50,989 bases of DNA from an uncultured Clostridia bacterium (GTDB taxonomy: Bacteria > Bacillota > Clostridia > TANB77 > CAG-508). This document shows positions 10,127 to 18,978 of this stretch, piece by piece. Within the stretch, counting starts at the first letter, position 1. Each line of letters begins with the position of its first letter. Position numbers and translations under genes: made by a program. The notes beneath the pieces are model-generated. The model searched no databases and was not told the origin of the DNA. It was given only the letters and a program-made list of their open reading frames with translations. The stretch is taken from positions 1-50,989 of the forward strand of contig CALXYJ010000009.1 in NCBI GenBank assembly GCA_944392945.1, read 5' to 3'.

Positions 10127-10808
10127 CAATAATATAGAGGTAGAAAAAGAACAAAAAAGTTTTTTAGAAACAACTTTAGGAGGTATTATAAATACAGGTT
10201 TAGATGTAGGTATAAAATTTTTATTACCGGATTTTATAGAAGATGGAGTAATAGAAATTAAAAATGCTATATTAAAAGATGGATTTAAAGAAGGCTTGAA
10301 TACGGCAATAGATGAGGCAATAGATTTAGGAAAAAGTGCATTAGGAATTGTAACTGGCAAATTTGATGATATAAATCAAATGCAAAAAGCTGTAGAAACA
10401 GGAGGAATAATTGATTCAATATCTAAAGGAATAGATCTGGCCTTAAACAAAATAAATGAAAATGGAAAAATAAGCAATAATATTATTAACGTAATAAAAA
10501 AAGGCAAAAATCTAATATTAGATAATATAAGTAGTAATATTGAAGAAATGATAGTAGATCAAGAAAATCAAATTAATAGTTTTCAAAATTCAATTGAAAA
10601 TTGGAAAGATGCTTTTGAAAGACAGGATTTTGATTTAATGGAAAATGAAATGAAAAATATTAATGGTTTTCTAGAAAAAATTATGCCTCTAGAAAATTTA
10701 ATTAAAGATGCAAGAAAAGTAGAAAATATTCATAATATTATAAAAAATAATAATAAAAATTTTAATATAAATTCATTGGAATTAGAGGCTGCTAAAGCGT
10801 TAGCATAA
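10095..10808 (+). CDS. Helical protein of unknown function, last gene of the VirB4-like cluster
   Basis: A 237-residue, mostly alpha-helical protein that I do not recognise. The N-terminal half has amphipathic, glycine-rich stretches (TLGGIINTGLDVGIKFLLPD, then alternating acidic and hydrophobic residues), and the C-terminal half (about residues 150-225) looks like helices that could form a coiled coil. No signal peptide or clear membrane segment. ATG with AAAGGAGAATAG upstream; it overlaps the ParA-like gene by 32 bases, so it is co-translated with it. Base composition is closer to normal than in the three preceding genes. It could be the substrate or scaffold of the VirB4/ParA-like pair; that is inference from position only. 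Confidence 0.65.
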   Translation: MEIELKNQLNDNNIEVEKEQKSFLETTLGGIINTGLDVGIKFLLPDFIEDGVIEIKNAILKDGFKEGLNTAIDEAIDLGKSALGIVTGKFDDINQMQKAVETGGIIDSISKGIDLALNKINENGKISNNIINVIKKGKNLILDNISSNIEEMIVDQENQINSFQNSIENWKDAFERQDFDLMENEMKNINGFLEKIMPLENLIKDARKVENIHNIIKNNNKNFNINSLELEAAKALA

Positions 10809-10852
10809 ATTGCTTAATTTTATTAATTCCGTAAGATTTTCAAAGAATTTCC

Positions 10853-10881
10853 TTGCATATTTTTTACTGTTTTAGTATAAT
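10853..10881 (+). promoter_or_regulatory. gyrA promoter
   Basis: TTGCAT (10853-10858), 17-base spacer, TATAAT (10876-10881). It gives gyrA its own transcription start, independent of gyrB. A copy of the TTCCGTAAG motif (10827-10835) lies 17 bases upstream of the -35 box. Confidence 0.7.
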
Positions 10882-10917
10882 ACATTGAGTAGCATAAAGA
10901 AGAAAAGAGGTAAAGAA

Positions 10918-13359
10918 ATGGACAACCATGATGGAAAAATTGTAGAAAGAGACATAGAAAGCGAGATGAAAACAGCATACATAAGTTATGCTATGAGTGT
11001 TATTGTACAAAGAGCTTTACCAGATGTAAGAGATGGTTTAAAACCAGTACACAGAAGAATTTTATATGCAATGCATGAAGATGGAATTACGTCTGACAAA
11101 CCTTACAGAAAATGTGCAAATACTGTAGGTTCAGTTTTGGGAAGATATCATCCACATGGAGATTCTTCTGTTTACGATGCAATGGTAAGAATGGCACAAG
11201 ATTTCTCTTTAAGATATATGTTAATAGATGGACATGGAAACTTTGGATCAATAGATGGTGATGGAGCAGCAGCAATGAGATATACAGAAGCAAGGATGTC
11301 TAAGATAGCAGAATATATGCTTACAGATATCGAAAAAAATACTGTAGATTTTATGCCAAACTATGATGAAAGATTACAAGAACCAACAGTATTACCATCA
11401 AAGATACCACAATTATTAATTAATGGATCTTCAGGAATTGCCGTAGGAATGGCAACAAATATTCCTCCTCACAATTTAACAGAAATAGTAGATGGACTTA
11501 TAAAAATTATAGATGATGAAAATGTTACAGATGATGAATTAATGACAATTATAAAAGGTCCAGATTTTCCAACAGGAGGTATGATTCTTGGAAAAGAAGG
11601 TATAAGAGAGACATATAAGACAGGAAAAGGAAAAATAATTGTAAGAGCAGAAGCTGAAATAGAAGAAATGGCAAATAATAAACAAAGAATAATCGTAACA
11701 TCATTGCCATACCAAGTAAATAAAGCAAGATTAATAGAAAATATATCTAAATTAGTAAGAGAAAAAAGAATAGAAGGGATTTCAGAATTAAGAGATGAGT
11801 CAGATAGAAATGATAGGGTTAGAATAGTAATTGAATTAAAAAGAGATGCAAGAGCACAAGTTGTTTTAAATCAATTATATAAAAATACTCAAATGCAAGA
11901 TACCTTTGGGGCTATATTATTGGCATTGGTTGATGGAGAACCAAAGATATTAACATTAAGACAATGTTTAGACTATTATATAGATCATAGAAAAAATGTT
12001 ATCGTAAGAAGAACAAAATTTGAATTAGATAAGGCTTTAGCAAGAGCACATATATTGGAAGGATTAAGAATAGCTATAGATAATATAGATGAAGTAATTC
12101 AAATTATTAGAACTTCTTATGATGATGCAAAAGAAAGATTAATAGAAAGATTTGGTTTATCAGATATTCAAGCACAAGCAATACTAGATATGAGATTAAA
12201 AACATTGTCTGGATTGCAGAGAGAAAAAATAGAAGAAGAATATAAACAATTAATGGAATTAATTGCTCATTTAAGAGAAATATTAGCAAATGAAAAACTA
12301 GTATTTGATATAATAAAAGAAGAATTAATAGAAGTTAAAACAAAATTTGGTGATGAGAGATTAACCAAAATAAAACCAGCAGAAGGAGATATAGAAGAAG
12401 AAGATTTAATAAAAGAAGAACAAACAATAGTTGCTTTAACTCATTTTGGTTATATAAAAAGAATGCCAGCAGATACATATAAAAGTCAAAAAAGAGGAGG
12501 AAAAGGTATTACAGGAATATCTACAAGAGCAGAAGATTTTGTTACGCAAATCTTTACAGCATCTACACATGATACAATATTATTCTTTAGCAATAAAGGA
12601 AAATTGTATAGATTACGTGGATATGAAATACCGGAAGCTGGTAGAACCGCTAAAGGAACAGCTATCGTTAATTTATTAAGTTTGGATAATGGAGAAAAAA
12701 TAACTGCGGTTATACCAATTTCAAACTTTGCTGAAGGAAAATACTTGTTAATGGCAACACAGAAAGGATTTATTAAGAAAACACCATTAACAGAATATAA
12801 TTCTGTAAGAAAAACAGGTCTTCAGGCAATTACATTAAAAGAAGATGATGAACTAATAGCCGTAAGATTAACAGATGGAGAAGATAATGTTGTCTTAGTA
12901 ACAGAAGAAGGAATGAGTATTACTTTTAGTGAACAAGATGTAAGACCTATGGGAAGAACAGCACAAGGAGTAATAGGAATTAAACTTGGAGAAAATGATA
13001 AAGTTATAGGTATGGAATCTATTATTTCTGGAGCAAATGCAACATTATTAGCAATAACAGAGAATGGATTTGGTAAAAGGACAGATTTAGATGAATATAG
13101 AGTACAAAATAGAGGTGGAAGAGGAGTAATAACATATAAGGTTACTCAAAAAACCGGAAAATTAGTTGGTATAAGAGTTACAGATGATTCAAATGATGTT
13201 ATGATGATTACAGACACAGGAACTATAATAAGAATAAGTGTAAGAGATGTTAGTGTTTTAGGAAGATCTACACAAGGTGTAACTCTTATGAGAACAAATG
13301 ATGGTGGAAAAGTTGTAAGTATTGAATTAGTTGAACCAGAAGAAACAGAAGATAAATAA
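10918..13359 (+). CDS. gyrA: DNA gyrase subunit A
   Basis: Breakage-reunion subunit of gyrase. The 813-residue protein has the winged-helix/tower region with catalytic Tyr122 in AAAMRYTEARM, the GyrA C-terminal beta-pinwheel repeats, and the gyrase-specific box QKRGGKG (at about nucleotide 12487) that wraps DNA, marking it as gyrase rather than topoisomerase IV. The quinolone-determining segment HPHGDSSVYDA keeps Ser83 and Asp87, the drug-sensitive residues in E. coli numbering. An in-frame TTG at 10885 would add 11 residues, but the ribosome site AGAGG at 10906-10910 supports the ATG at 10918. It has its own promoter and a terminator-like hairpin after it. Confidence 0.97.
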   Translation: MDNHDGKIVERDIESEMKTAYISYAMSVIVQRALPDVRDGLKPVHRRILYAMHEDGITSDKPYRKCANTVGSVLGRYHPHGDSSVYDAMVRMAQDFSLRYMLIDGHGNFGSIDGDGAAAMRYTEARMSKIAEYMLTDIEKNTVDFMPNYDERLQEPTVLPSKIPQLLINGSSGIAVGMATNIPPHNLTEIVDGLIKIIDDENVTDDELMTIIKGPDFPTGGMILGKEGIRETYKTGKGKIIVRAEAEIEEMANNKQRIIVTSLPYQVNKARLIENISKLVREKRIEGISELRDESDRNDRVRIVIELKRDARAQVVLNQLYKNTQMQDTFGAILLALVDGEPKILTLRQCLDYYIDHRKNVIVRRTKFELDKALARAHILEGLRIAIDNIDEVIQIIRTSYDDAKERLIERFGLSDIQAQAILDMRLKTLSGLQREKIEEEYKQLMELIAHLREILANEKLVFDIIKEELIEVKTKFGDERLTKIKPAEGDIEEEDLIKEEQTIVALTHFGYIKRMPADTYKSQKRGGKGITGISTRAEDFVTQIFTASTHDTILFFSNKGKLYRLRGYEIPEAGRTAKGTAIVNLLSLDNGEKITAVIPISNFAEGKYLLMATQKGFIKKTPLTEYNSVRKTGLQAITLKEDDELIAVRLTDGEDNVVLVTEEGMSITFSEQDVRPMGRTAQGVIGIKLGENDKVIGMESIISGANATLLAITENGFGKRTDLDEYRVQNRGGRGVITYKVTQKTGKLVGIRVTDDSNDVMMITDTGTIIRISVRDVSVLGRSTQGVTLMRTNDGGKVVSIELVEPEETEDK

Positions 13360-13385
13360 TAGAATAGATATCAATAAAAAACAAA

Positions 13386-13420
13386 AAAGGTCTAATAGAA
13401 TATCTATTAGGCCTTTAATT
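13386..13420 (+). terminator. Hairpin between gyrA and the amylase gene
   Basis: A 14-bp stem (13386-13399 with 13403-13416, one G-U pair), 3-base loop, short T-rich end TTTAATT. The amylase ribosome site GGAG follows at 13421, so the element may let part of the transcripts through. Confidence 0.6.
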
Positions 13421-13432
13421 GGAGATGAAAAA

Positions 13433-14914
13433 ATGAATAAAAAAATAAATAAAACAATAATGCAATATTTTGAATGGTATTTGCCACCTGATTGTGGTTT
13501 ATGGAAAAAAGCTGCAAATGAAGCAAGTTATTTAGATAGTATAGGAATCACTGGAATTTGGTTACCTCCTGCATATAAAGCGGAAGGTGGTAATAAGGAT
13601 ACTGGTTATGGAGTATATGATTTATATGACTTGGGAGAATTTGATCAAAAAGGATCTATAAATACTAAATATGGAAGTAAAGATGAATATATAAATGCTA
13701 TAAAAATATTAAAAGGAAATAATTTAGAAGTATATGCAGATATTGTTTTGAATCATAAATTAGGAGCCGATGGAACAGAAGAAGTAATGGCAATAGAGGA
13801 GCAGCCAAATAATAGAAATGTAGAGATTAATAAACCAATTTTTATTGAGGCTTGGACGAAATATAATTTTGATGCTAGAAATAATAAATATTCTGACTTT
13901 AAATGGAATTGGACTCATTTCCACGGTGTAGATTGGGATGAGAAACAAAAAAGAAAAGGAATTTTTAAATTTTATGGAAAACATTGGGATCTCGATGTAG
14001 ATAAAGAAAATGGAAATTTTGATTATTTAATGGGAGCCGATGTTGATTTTAATAATGTGGATGTAATAAAAGAATTAATCAAATGGGGAGATTGGTACGT
14101 AAATACTACAAATGTTGATGGATTTAGACTAGATGCTGTAAAGCATATAAGAGCAGGTTTTTATAAGGAATGGCTAGAAAATATTAAAGAGGAATTTGCA
14201 AAAGATTTTTTTACTGTTGGGGAATATTGGAGTACAAATATCTTGGCAATTAACAATTATTTAAAAGAAGTTAATTATTCTATGAAATTATTTGATGTTC
14301 CATTACATTATAATTTATTTAATGCATCAAATTCTTCCGGAAACTATGATATGAGGACAATTTTAGATAATACATTAGTAAAGGAAAATCCGGAATTTGC
14401 AGTTACCTTTGTAGATAATCATGATACACAAATAGGTCAAGCTTTAAATTCATGGGTACAAGAATGGTTCAAACCACTAGCATATGCTTTAATATTATTA
14501 AGGAAGGATGGAATCCCTTGTATTTTTTATGGTGATTATTATGGAATTCCACATGATAATATATCTTCAAAAAAAGACTTTTTAGAAAAAATGATAAAAG
14601 CAAGGAAGCATTTTTCTTATGGAAAGCAAAAGGATTATTTTAAAAATGAAAATATTATAGGTTGGGTTAGAGAAGGAGATAGTGACCATACCGATTCAGG
14701 TCTAGCAGTAGTTATGAGTGATAATGCTGGTGGATATATAGAAATGAATGTTGGAGAAAGATTAGCAGATACTGTATTTTATGATTGTACAGGTAATTTA
14801 AATGAAACAGTCTATGTGGATTCAAATGGAAATGGCATATTTTATTGTAAAGGTGGAAGTGTTTCTGTTTGGATAAAGAAAGATAATATTTATGATAAAA
14901 AAGAAGAAAATTAA
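13433..14914 (+). CDS. Cytoplasmic alpha-amylase (GH13)
   Basis: Endo-acting alpha-1,4-glucan hydrolase. The 493-residue protein begins TIMQYFEWYLP, typical of the liquefying-type GH13 subfamily, and has the (beta/alpha)8 barrel motifs: VYADIVLNHK, GFRLDAVKHI (nucleophile Asp near residue 233), GEYWS (acid/base Glu near 264) and VDNHDT (third acid near 327). It has no signal peptide, so it acts inside the cell on imported maltodextrins or storage glycogen. The frame is open further upstream from 13331, but that part runs through the gyrA-end hairpin; the ATG at 13433 with GGAG 8 bases before it is preferred. It lies with the following small gene in a two-gene unit. Confidence 0.93.
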   Translation: MNKKINKTIMQYFEWYLPPDCGLWKKAANEASYLDSIGITGIWLPPAYKAEGGNKDTGYGVYDLYDLGEFDQKGSINTKYGSKDEYINAIKILKGNNLEVYADIVLNHKLGADGTEEVMAIEEQPNNRNVEINKPIFIEAWTKYNFDARNNKYSDFKWNWTHFHGVDWDEKQKRKGIFKFYGKHWDLDVDKENGNFDYLMGADVDFNNVDVIKELIKWGDWYVNTTNVDGFRLDAVKHIRAGFYKEWLENIKEEFAKDFFTVGEYWSTNILAINNYLKEVNYSMKLFDVPLHYNLFNASNSSGNYDMRTILDNTLVKENPEFAVTFVDNHDTQIGQALNSWVQEWFKPLAYALILLRKDGIPCIFYGDYYGIPHDNISSKKDFLEKMIKARKHFSYGKQKDYFKNENIIGWVREGDSDHTDSGLAVVMSDNAGGYIEMNVGERLADTVFYDCTGNLNETVYVDSNGNGIFYCKGGSVSVWIKKDNIYDKKEEN

Positions 14915-14944
14915 AAATAATTCTAAAAAGCGGAGAAAATGAAA

Positions 14945-15397
14945 ATGGAAAATAAATATCATAAAGCATATAAAGAAGTATTGGAAATCTTAAAATATAT
15001 TCCGAAAGAATATGTAGATAAGATTCCAAAAAAAATGATGGATACTTTTAGAGAAAATATGGATCAAAATTATAATTTTACTATCGATCTAAATTTGGAA
15101 TTTGAAGATCAAAAGTTGATGGATGAGACGAAAGCTATTTTAGCTAATATATTTAGAGATTATTGGGCTACTCCAGAACAGAGGGAAAAAATAAGAGAAA
15201 AAGAAAGAATTGAATTAAAAAAGATAGAAGAGAATAAAATAAAATTTGATCCAGAAAAAGTTTTTAAAGAAAGAAAAATAGAAAAGAAAGATTCTAAAAA
15301 AGAAGAAACTAAAATTAATTTACCTGTAAAGGTAGAAAAAGATCACTTTTATAAAAAGATAATAAAATTTTTAAAGAGATTATTTCATATAGAATGA
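14945..15397 (+). CDS. Small charged protein of unknown function
   Basis: A 150-residue, soluble, strongly charged protein. Residues 1-80 look like a helical fold (YKEVLEILKYIPKEYVDKIP), then a long lysine/glutamate helix and a basic end (FYKKIIKFLKRLF) that could touch a membrane or nucleic acid. I do not recognise a family with certainty. Two ATGs compete (14939 and 14945); GGAG at 14932-14935 favours the second. It lies 30 bases after the amylase gene and before a shared terminator. Confidence 0.7.
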   Translation: MENKYHKAYKEVLEILKYIPKEYVDKIPKKMMDTFRENMDQNYNFTIDLNLEFEDQKLMDETKAILANIFRDYWATPEQREKIREKERIELKKIEENKIKFDPEKVFKERKIEKKDSKKEETKINLPVKVEKDHFYKKIIKFLKRLFHIE

Positions 15398-15438
15398 TAG
15401 TATATGTGCAGAGTGATTCACAATTATACTGACATAAT

Positions 15439-15473
15439 AAAACAGCTTGTATCTAAAAGATATAAGCTGTTTT
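15439..15473. terminator. Bidirectional terminator between the small gene and tRNA-fMet
   Basis: A 16-bp stem (15439-15454 with 15458-15473, one G-U pair) and 3-base loop. It can end both the plus-strand unit and the minus-strand tRNA. Confidence 0.75.
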
Positions 15474-15484
15474 AAATAATTTAT

Positions 15485-15560
15485 TGGTTGCGGGGGGAGG
15501 ACTCGAACCTCCGACCTTTGGGTTATGAGCCCAACGAGCTGCCAACTGCTCCACCCCGCG
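15485..15560 (-). tRNA. Initiator tRNA-Met (CAU)
   Basis: A 76-base cloverleaf on the minus strand with encoded CCA end. Anticodon CAU sits in the loop CUCAUAA. The unpaired C1-A72 and the three G-C pairs in the anticodon stem (GGG/CCC) mark it as initiator rather than elongator. The variable loop and the GGUUCGAGUCC T-arm are normal. It stands alone, convergent to the plus-strand genes before it. Confidence 0.95.
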
Positions 15561-15682
15561 ATATGTTACATTTATTATTATATAACTTATAATATAAAAT
15601 TGTCAATACATTTATAGAATAAATTATAATATATAATGAAATTCTAGTATTATTATATTAGGAAGAACTAAAATTATTCCAA

Positions 15683-15720
15683 AAAAATGTCAGGAAACTT
15701 AAAGTTTTCCTGACATTTTT
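15683..15720 (-). terminator. Terminator of the LemA-DUF2207 operon
   Basis: TGTCAGGAAA / TTTCCTGACA stem flanked by A-run and T-run, with one bulge near the loop. It lies just after the DUF2207 stop on the minus strand. Confidence 0.8.
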
Positions 15721-15730
15721 TTGGAGAATA

Positions 15731-17590
15731 TTACCAAGAGCTTCCTCCTCCTCCTCCAGAGCCACCTCCGGAGCTTCCTCCACCTGATGAACTTCCTCCA
15801 CTAGAAGATGAAGGACTTGAGGTCATAGAACGAGTAACACTTGTCATTGTTGATGACATAAAAGTATTAAATGAATGCATATTAAATCCCGTACTAGAGT
15901 AATACCATTGAGGTGGTTCTAAAGCAATATTTTCAAATTGTTTAATCCATGTATCAGAAACGCCTAAGGCATATGTGTATGGTAAAATATCATAGAAGTA
16001 TTTAGGATGTTCTTTTACAAGTGATTCTAATTGATCTTTTTCAGCTGTTTCCAAGAATCTTTTAAATCCTTTAATTTTTCCTAAAATATCTAGTCCAAAG
16101 CGAGTTCTTTTTACCATTATTTTTCTTAAAGCCATTAAAGCCAAGATAGCAATTATACCAAATATATAAGTAAAACCAGAGATAGTAGACGAAAATACAA
16201 CCGGAGCTACAATCATTAAGAAAGGAATTCCGCCAAAAAGCAATCCCCAGAATATAAAAAATATTTTAGTAGATGCACTTTTATTAGATAATAATCCTGT
16301 AAATGCAACCGAAAAGCCAACAGGAGGGAAAATTATAGCACCTAAAATAGTATCCATCATCCCAGTGTCATAGAAAGGTTTAAATGTAATTAAAAGATAT
16401 ATTAAAAATACTAATGGTATTAAAAGCTTTTTTACAGTTAAAGAGGTTTTTTCATATATCTTATAGCGATTTTCTTTTTTATTAATTAATCTTTTAATTT
16501 CATTTACTGTTAGATAGAAACTATTAGTTAAACTTAAAGAAGTAACAGCATCCCCTGTTCTAAATAATCCATTAAAAAATATTCTTTCTACTTCATTTTC
16601 CCCATCATAGTCTTTTAATTTAGTTATGATAAAATCATTATTATTTGAAAATAAAACTTTCTTCTGTAATTCTTCTATCTCTAGATAACCTTGATCTGCT
16701 AAATAAATTAATAATGAAATTATTGCTTCATTATCTACATCACCCTTGTATAAGAAAGCCAGTTCTGCTGAATTATATCCTTCTGGAGGATAAAATTCTA
16801 TAGTTTCAACAAGTGGGGCATCCTTTCCAAATATAAACCACAAAATAATAGAAATAATTACAATTATTATTATAGCAATAATTATAATATAATAACTAAG
16901 ATTATTATTGTGGGCTCCAACAAAATAATTATCTGGCAATGTAAGCCTTACAGTAAGAGCATTTTCAGGTGGTAATGTAGTATTATAATAACCTGTAATA
17001 GTATTTCCAACTACATTGTAGCTAACATTAGAACTATTTGTAGATCCATAATCTCCAGATGAAAAACCTAATGATGAAGAATCAAATTCCTTAGGCATTG
17101 TTATAGAAAAACTGATATTCGATATAGAAGTATCCCAAGAATCGCCAATTAAATTATAGTATAATTCATCAGCACCTTTTAGAGTATCTGCTCCGATATC
17201 ATAAGTATATTTTATTACATATGTTTTACTTCCAATTACATATTGGCTAGAATCACCTATTTTTATAGAAAAATTACCATTTGAACTACTAGTAACATAT
17301 GAATCATTTACTTTTAGATTTGTAATTTTAGCTGTATTACGACTTGTTGATCCATCCAATCTTTTTATAGTATTTTTTAAAGGAATATTTCTTATAATTC
17401 CATGTTTATTTGTTTCAAAATTTGCAGTTATTGTTTCTGTTATATCAAAAGTATTATTTTCATTAACTACCATATTAATATCATATGATTCGATAGTATA
17501 ACCATTTGCTGCAAAAGAGTCATTTGGAATTAGAAACAGTAATAATAATTCAAAAATAAAAGTTATAAAAACAATAATTTTTTTATTCAT
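15731..17590 (-). CDS. DUF2207 membrane protein
   Basis: A 619-residue predicted membrane protein. It has an N-terminal signal segment, an extracellular beta-rich domain (about residues 30-230, with the typical GIIRNIPL and IKYTYDIG), a membrane helix near 240, a cytoplasmic winged-helix-like part (PPEGYNSAELAFLYKGDVDNEAIISLLIYLADQGYLEIEE), two or three helices near residues 390-490, and a low-complexity Gly/Ser tail ending in SSW. This is the standard layout of DUF2207, frequently paired with LemA as here. Function is unknown; the glycine/serine tail is often seen in the family. Its ATG overlaps the end of the LemA gene by 8 bases, with GAGGTGA before it. Confidence 0.88.
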   Translation of the reverse strand: MNKKIIVFITFIFELLLLFLIPNDSFAANGYTIESYDINMVVNENNTFDITETITANFETNKHGIIRNIPLKNTIKRLDGSTSRNTAKITNLKVNDSYVTSSSNGNFSIKIGDSSQYVIGSKTYVIKYTYDIGADTLKGADELYYNLIGDSWDTSISNISFSITMPKEFDSSSLGFSSGDYGSTNSSNVSYNVVGNTITGYYNTTLPPENALTVRLTLPDNYFVGAHNNNLSYYIIIIAIIIIVIISIILWFIFGKDAPLVETIEFYPPEGYNSAELAFLYKGDVDNEAIISLLIYLADQGYLEIEELQKKVLFSNNNDFIITKLKDYDGENEVERIFFNGLFRTGDAVTSLSLTNSFYLTVNEIKRLINKKENRYKIYEKTSLTVKKLLIPLVFLIYLLITFKPFYDTGMMDTILGAIIFPPVGFSVAFTGLLSNKSASTKIFFIFWGLLFGGIPFLMIVAPVVFSSTISGFTYIFGIIAILALMALRKIMVKRTRFGLDILGKIKGFKRFLETAEKDQLESLVKEHPKYFYDILPYTYALGVSDTWIKQFENIALEPPQWYYSSTGFNMHSFNTFMSSTMTSVTRSMTSSPSSSSGGSSSGGGSSGGGSGGGGGSSW

Positions 17591-18137
17591 TCAGATTCAC
17601 CTCAATATTATTTTTTTCATTTGTATCTGCTTCAAACATTTTAAATTCTTTAAATTTAAATATTTTTGCGACTAAATTATTAGGAAACATTTGAATTTTA
17701 TTATTAAATATTCTTACAGTTCCATTATAATATTTCCTACTATTTGCAATTTCATCTTCTATTTCTATTAAACTAGTACTTAATTTAGAAAATAAATCAT
17801 TTGCTTTTAAATCAGGATAATTTTCTGAAACTGCAATAATAGTAGATAGATATTTTGAAATTTCCTCGTTTAAATTAATTTTATTATTCATTGATAAAGA
17901 ATCATAATTTGAATTCCTTAATGAGGTTATTTTAGTAAGAGTTTCTTTTTCATATATAGAATATCCTTTTACAGCTTCTACTAAATTTGGAATAATATCC
18001 CATCTCTTTTTTAAGTAAATATCCATTGTGGAAAAAGCCTCATTAACAAGGTTTTTAGAATGGATAAAAGAATTATATGCAATTAAAATATATATTAAAA
18101 TTAATATTATAACTCCAATAATAATATAAATATACAA
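17583..18137 (-). CDS. lemA: LemA family protein
   Basis: A 184-residue protein with one N-terminal membrane helix and a helical-bundle body (VNEAFSTMDIYLKKRWDIIPNLVEAVKGYSIYEKETL is the signature, followed by FNNKIQMFPNNLVAKIF). The frame runs back to an ATG at 18161, but AGGAGGTGA lies after that ATG and 7-10 bases ahead of the TTG at 18137; the TTG gives a protein starting directly with the membrane helix. Coupled with the DUF2207 gene. Function is not well established; LemA and DUF2207 proteins occur together widely. Confidence 0.85.
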   Translation of the reverse strand: MYIYIIIGVIILILIYILIAYNSFIHSKNLVNEAFSTMDIYLKKRWDIIPNLVEAVKGYSIYEKETLTKITSLRNSNYDSLSMNNKINLNEEISKYLSTIIAVSENYPDLKANDLFSKLSTSLIEIEDEIANSRKYYNGTVRIFNNKIQMFPNNLVAKIFKFKEFKMFEADTNEKNNIEVNLNE

Positions 18138-18205
18138 AATTAATTCACCTCCTATTTTCATTTATATTATGACATTAATTAAGCTAAACAGCAAGAAAAA
18201 AATGA

Positions 18206-18514
18206 TTATTTATGTATTTCTATATAAAAATTAGTATTAGTATCGATAAAAATATCAGAATTAATATTGAAATCTTGATTAGATGAATTAATTGCAGATT
18301 CTTCATTAAACTCTTCTATATTTGGTCCATTTATAATATGTTGTTCATGATTATTAATGGAGGAATTATTAGAAAAAATTGTATTTTCTATTAATACTAT
18401 ATTTACTTCTAAAAAATTATATTCTAAAATATCAGAATATTTAGAGCAAGAAGAAATTGAATAAAATGAAATAAAAACTAAAATAATAAAAATGATTTTT
18501 TTTATATAAGACAT
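18206..18514 (-). CDS. Small putative lipoprotein
   Basis: A 102-residue protein with an N-terminal signal (basic start, hydrophobic core IIFIILVFISFYSI) and a lipobox-like ISSCS at residues ~22-26. The remaining part is acidic and asparagine-rich with no recognised domain. The open frame begins at a GTG (18520), but GAGG overlaps it and favours the ATG at 18514. It lies between the exported protein upstream and LemA, probably in the same operon. Confidence 0.65.
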   Translation of the reverse strand: MSYIKKIIFIILVFISFYSISSCSKYSDILEYNFLEVNIVLIENTIFSNNSSINNHEQHIINGPNIEEFNEESAINSSNQDFNINSDIFIDTNTNFYIEIHK

Positions 18515-18526
18515 ATACACCTCAAA

Positions 18527-18976
18527 CTAAATTTGTTCATAAAAAACTTTTATTTTAAAAGTTGATAAAAAAGGCTCGTAGAAATTTCCAGTATAATTAA
18601 TTTGTATATAAAAAATATCTTCCTCTTTTTTTGATGAATTTAATACAAAATAGTCAGATCTAAGATTATGTAAAAATATTTTTTGAGAATTTCTAAAGAC
18701 TATAATATCTAAGTTTTTAGGAATGTTATCTAATAGAAAATAATATTTAAATGGAATTTCTGATATTAAATTTTCATTAAAATTTCTAACCTTAAAGTTA
18801 TATTGTGTAGATAAATTATTATTATTTAAAATAGTTGTTTTGCCAAAATGAACATTAAAAATAGGAGTTGCAATTGAAGCAGAAATAAATATATTTTCTG
18901 AAAAATAATAATTATTATGAATAAATAAAGAAATTAAAGAGAAAATTAAAATAAAGATAAATAGTATTTTTTTCAA
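18527..18976 (-). CDS. Exported protein, TasA/camelysin-like
   Basis: A 149-residue protein with signal peptide (MKKILFIFILIFSLISLFI), then SASIATPIFNVHFGKTTILNN, a beta-rich domain with a middle segment YNFKVRNFNENLISEIPFKYY. This looks like a short secreted beta-sandwich of the type handled by SipW signal peptidases (TasA/camelysin-like); the family call is by pattern only. The start codon is TTG with AAAGGA before it. It follows the frameshifted gene by only 2 bases and precedes the lipoprotein gene, so all belong to one minus-strand unit. Confidence 0.6.
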   Translation of the reverse strand: MKKILFIFILIFSLISLFIHNNYYFSENIFISASIATPIFNVHFGKTTILNNNNLSTQYNFKVRNFNENLISEIPFKYYFLLDNIPKNLDIIVFRNSQKIFLHNLRSDYFVLNSSKKEEDIFYIQINYTGNFYEPFLSTFKIKVFYEQI

Positions 18977-18978
18977 AA

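Noticed and set aside
10885..10917. N-terminal extension of gyrA
   Set aside because: No ribosome site is upstream of the TTG at 10885, and this region belongs to the leader after the -10 box.
13331..13432. N-terminal extension of alpha-amylase
   Set aside because: It overlaps the end of gyrA and the terminator-like hairpin; the ATG at 13433 has the ribosome site.
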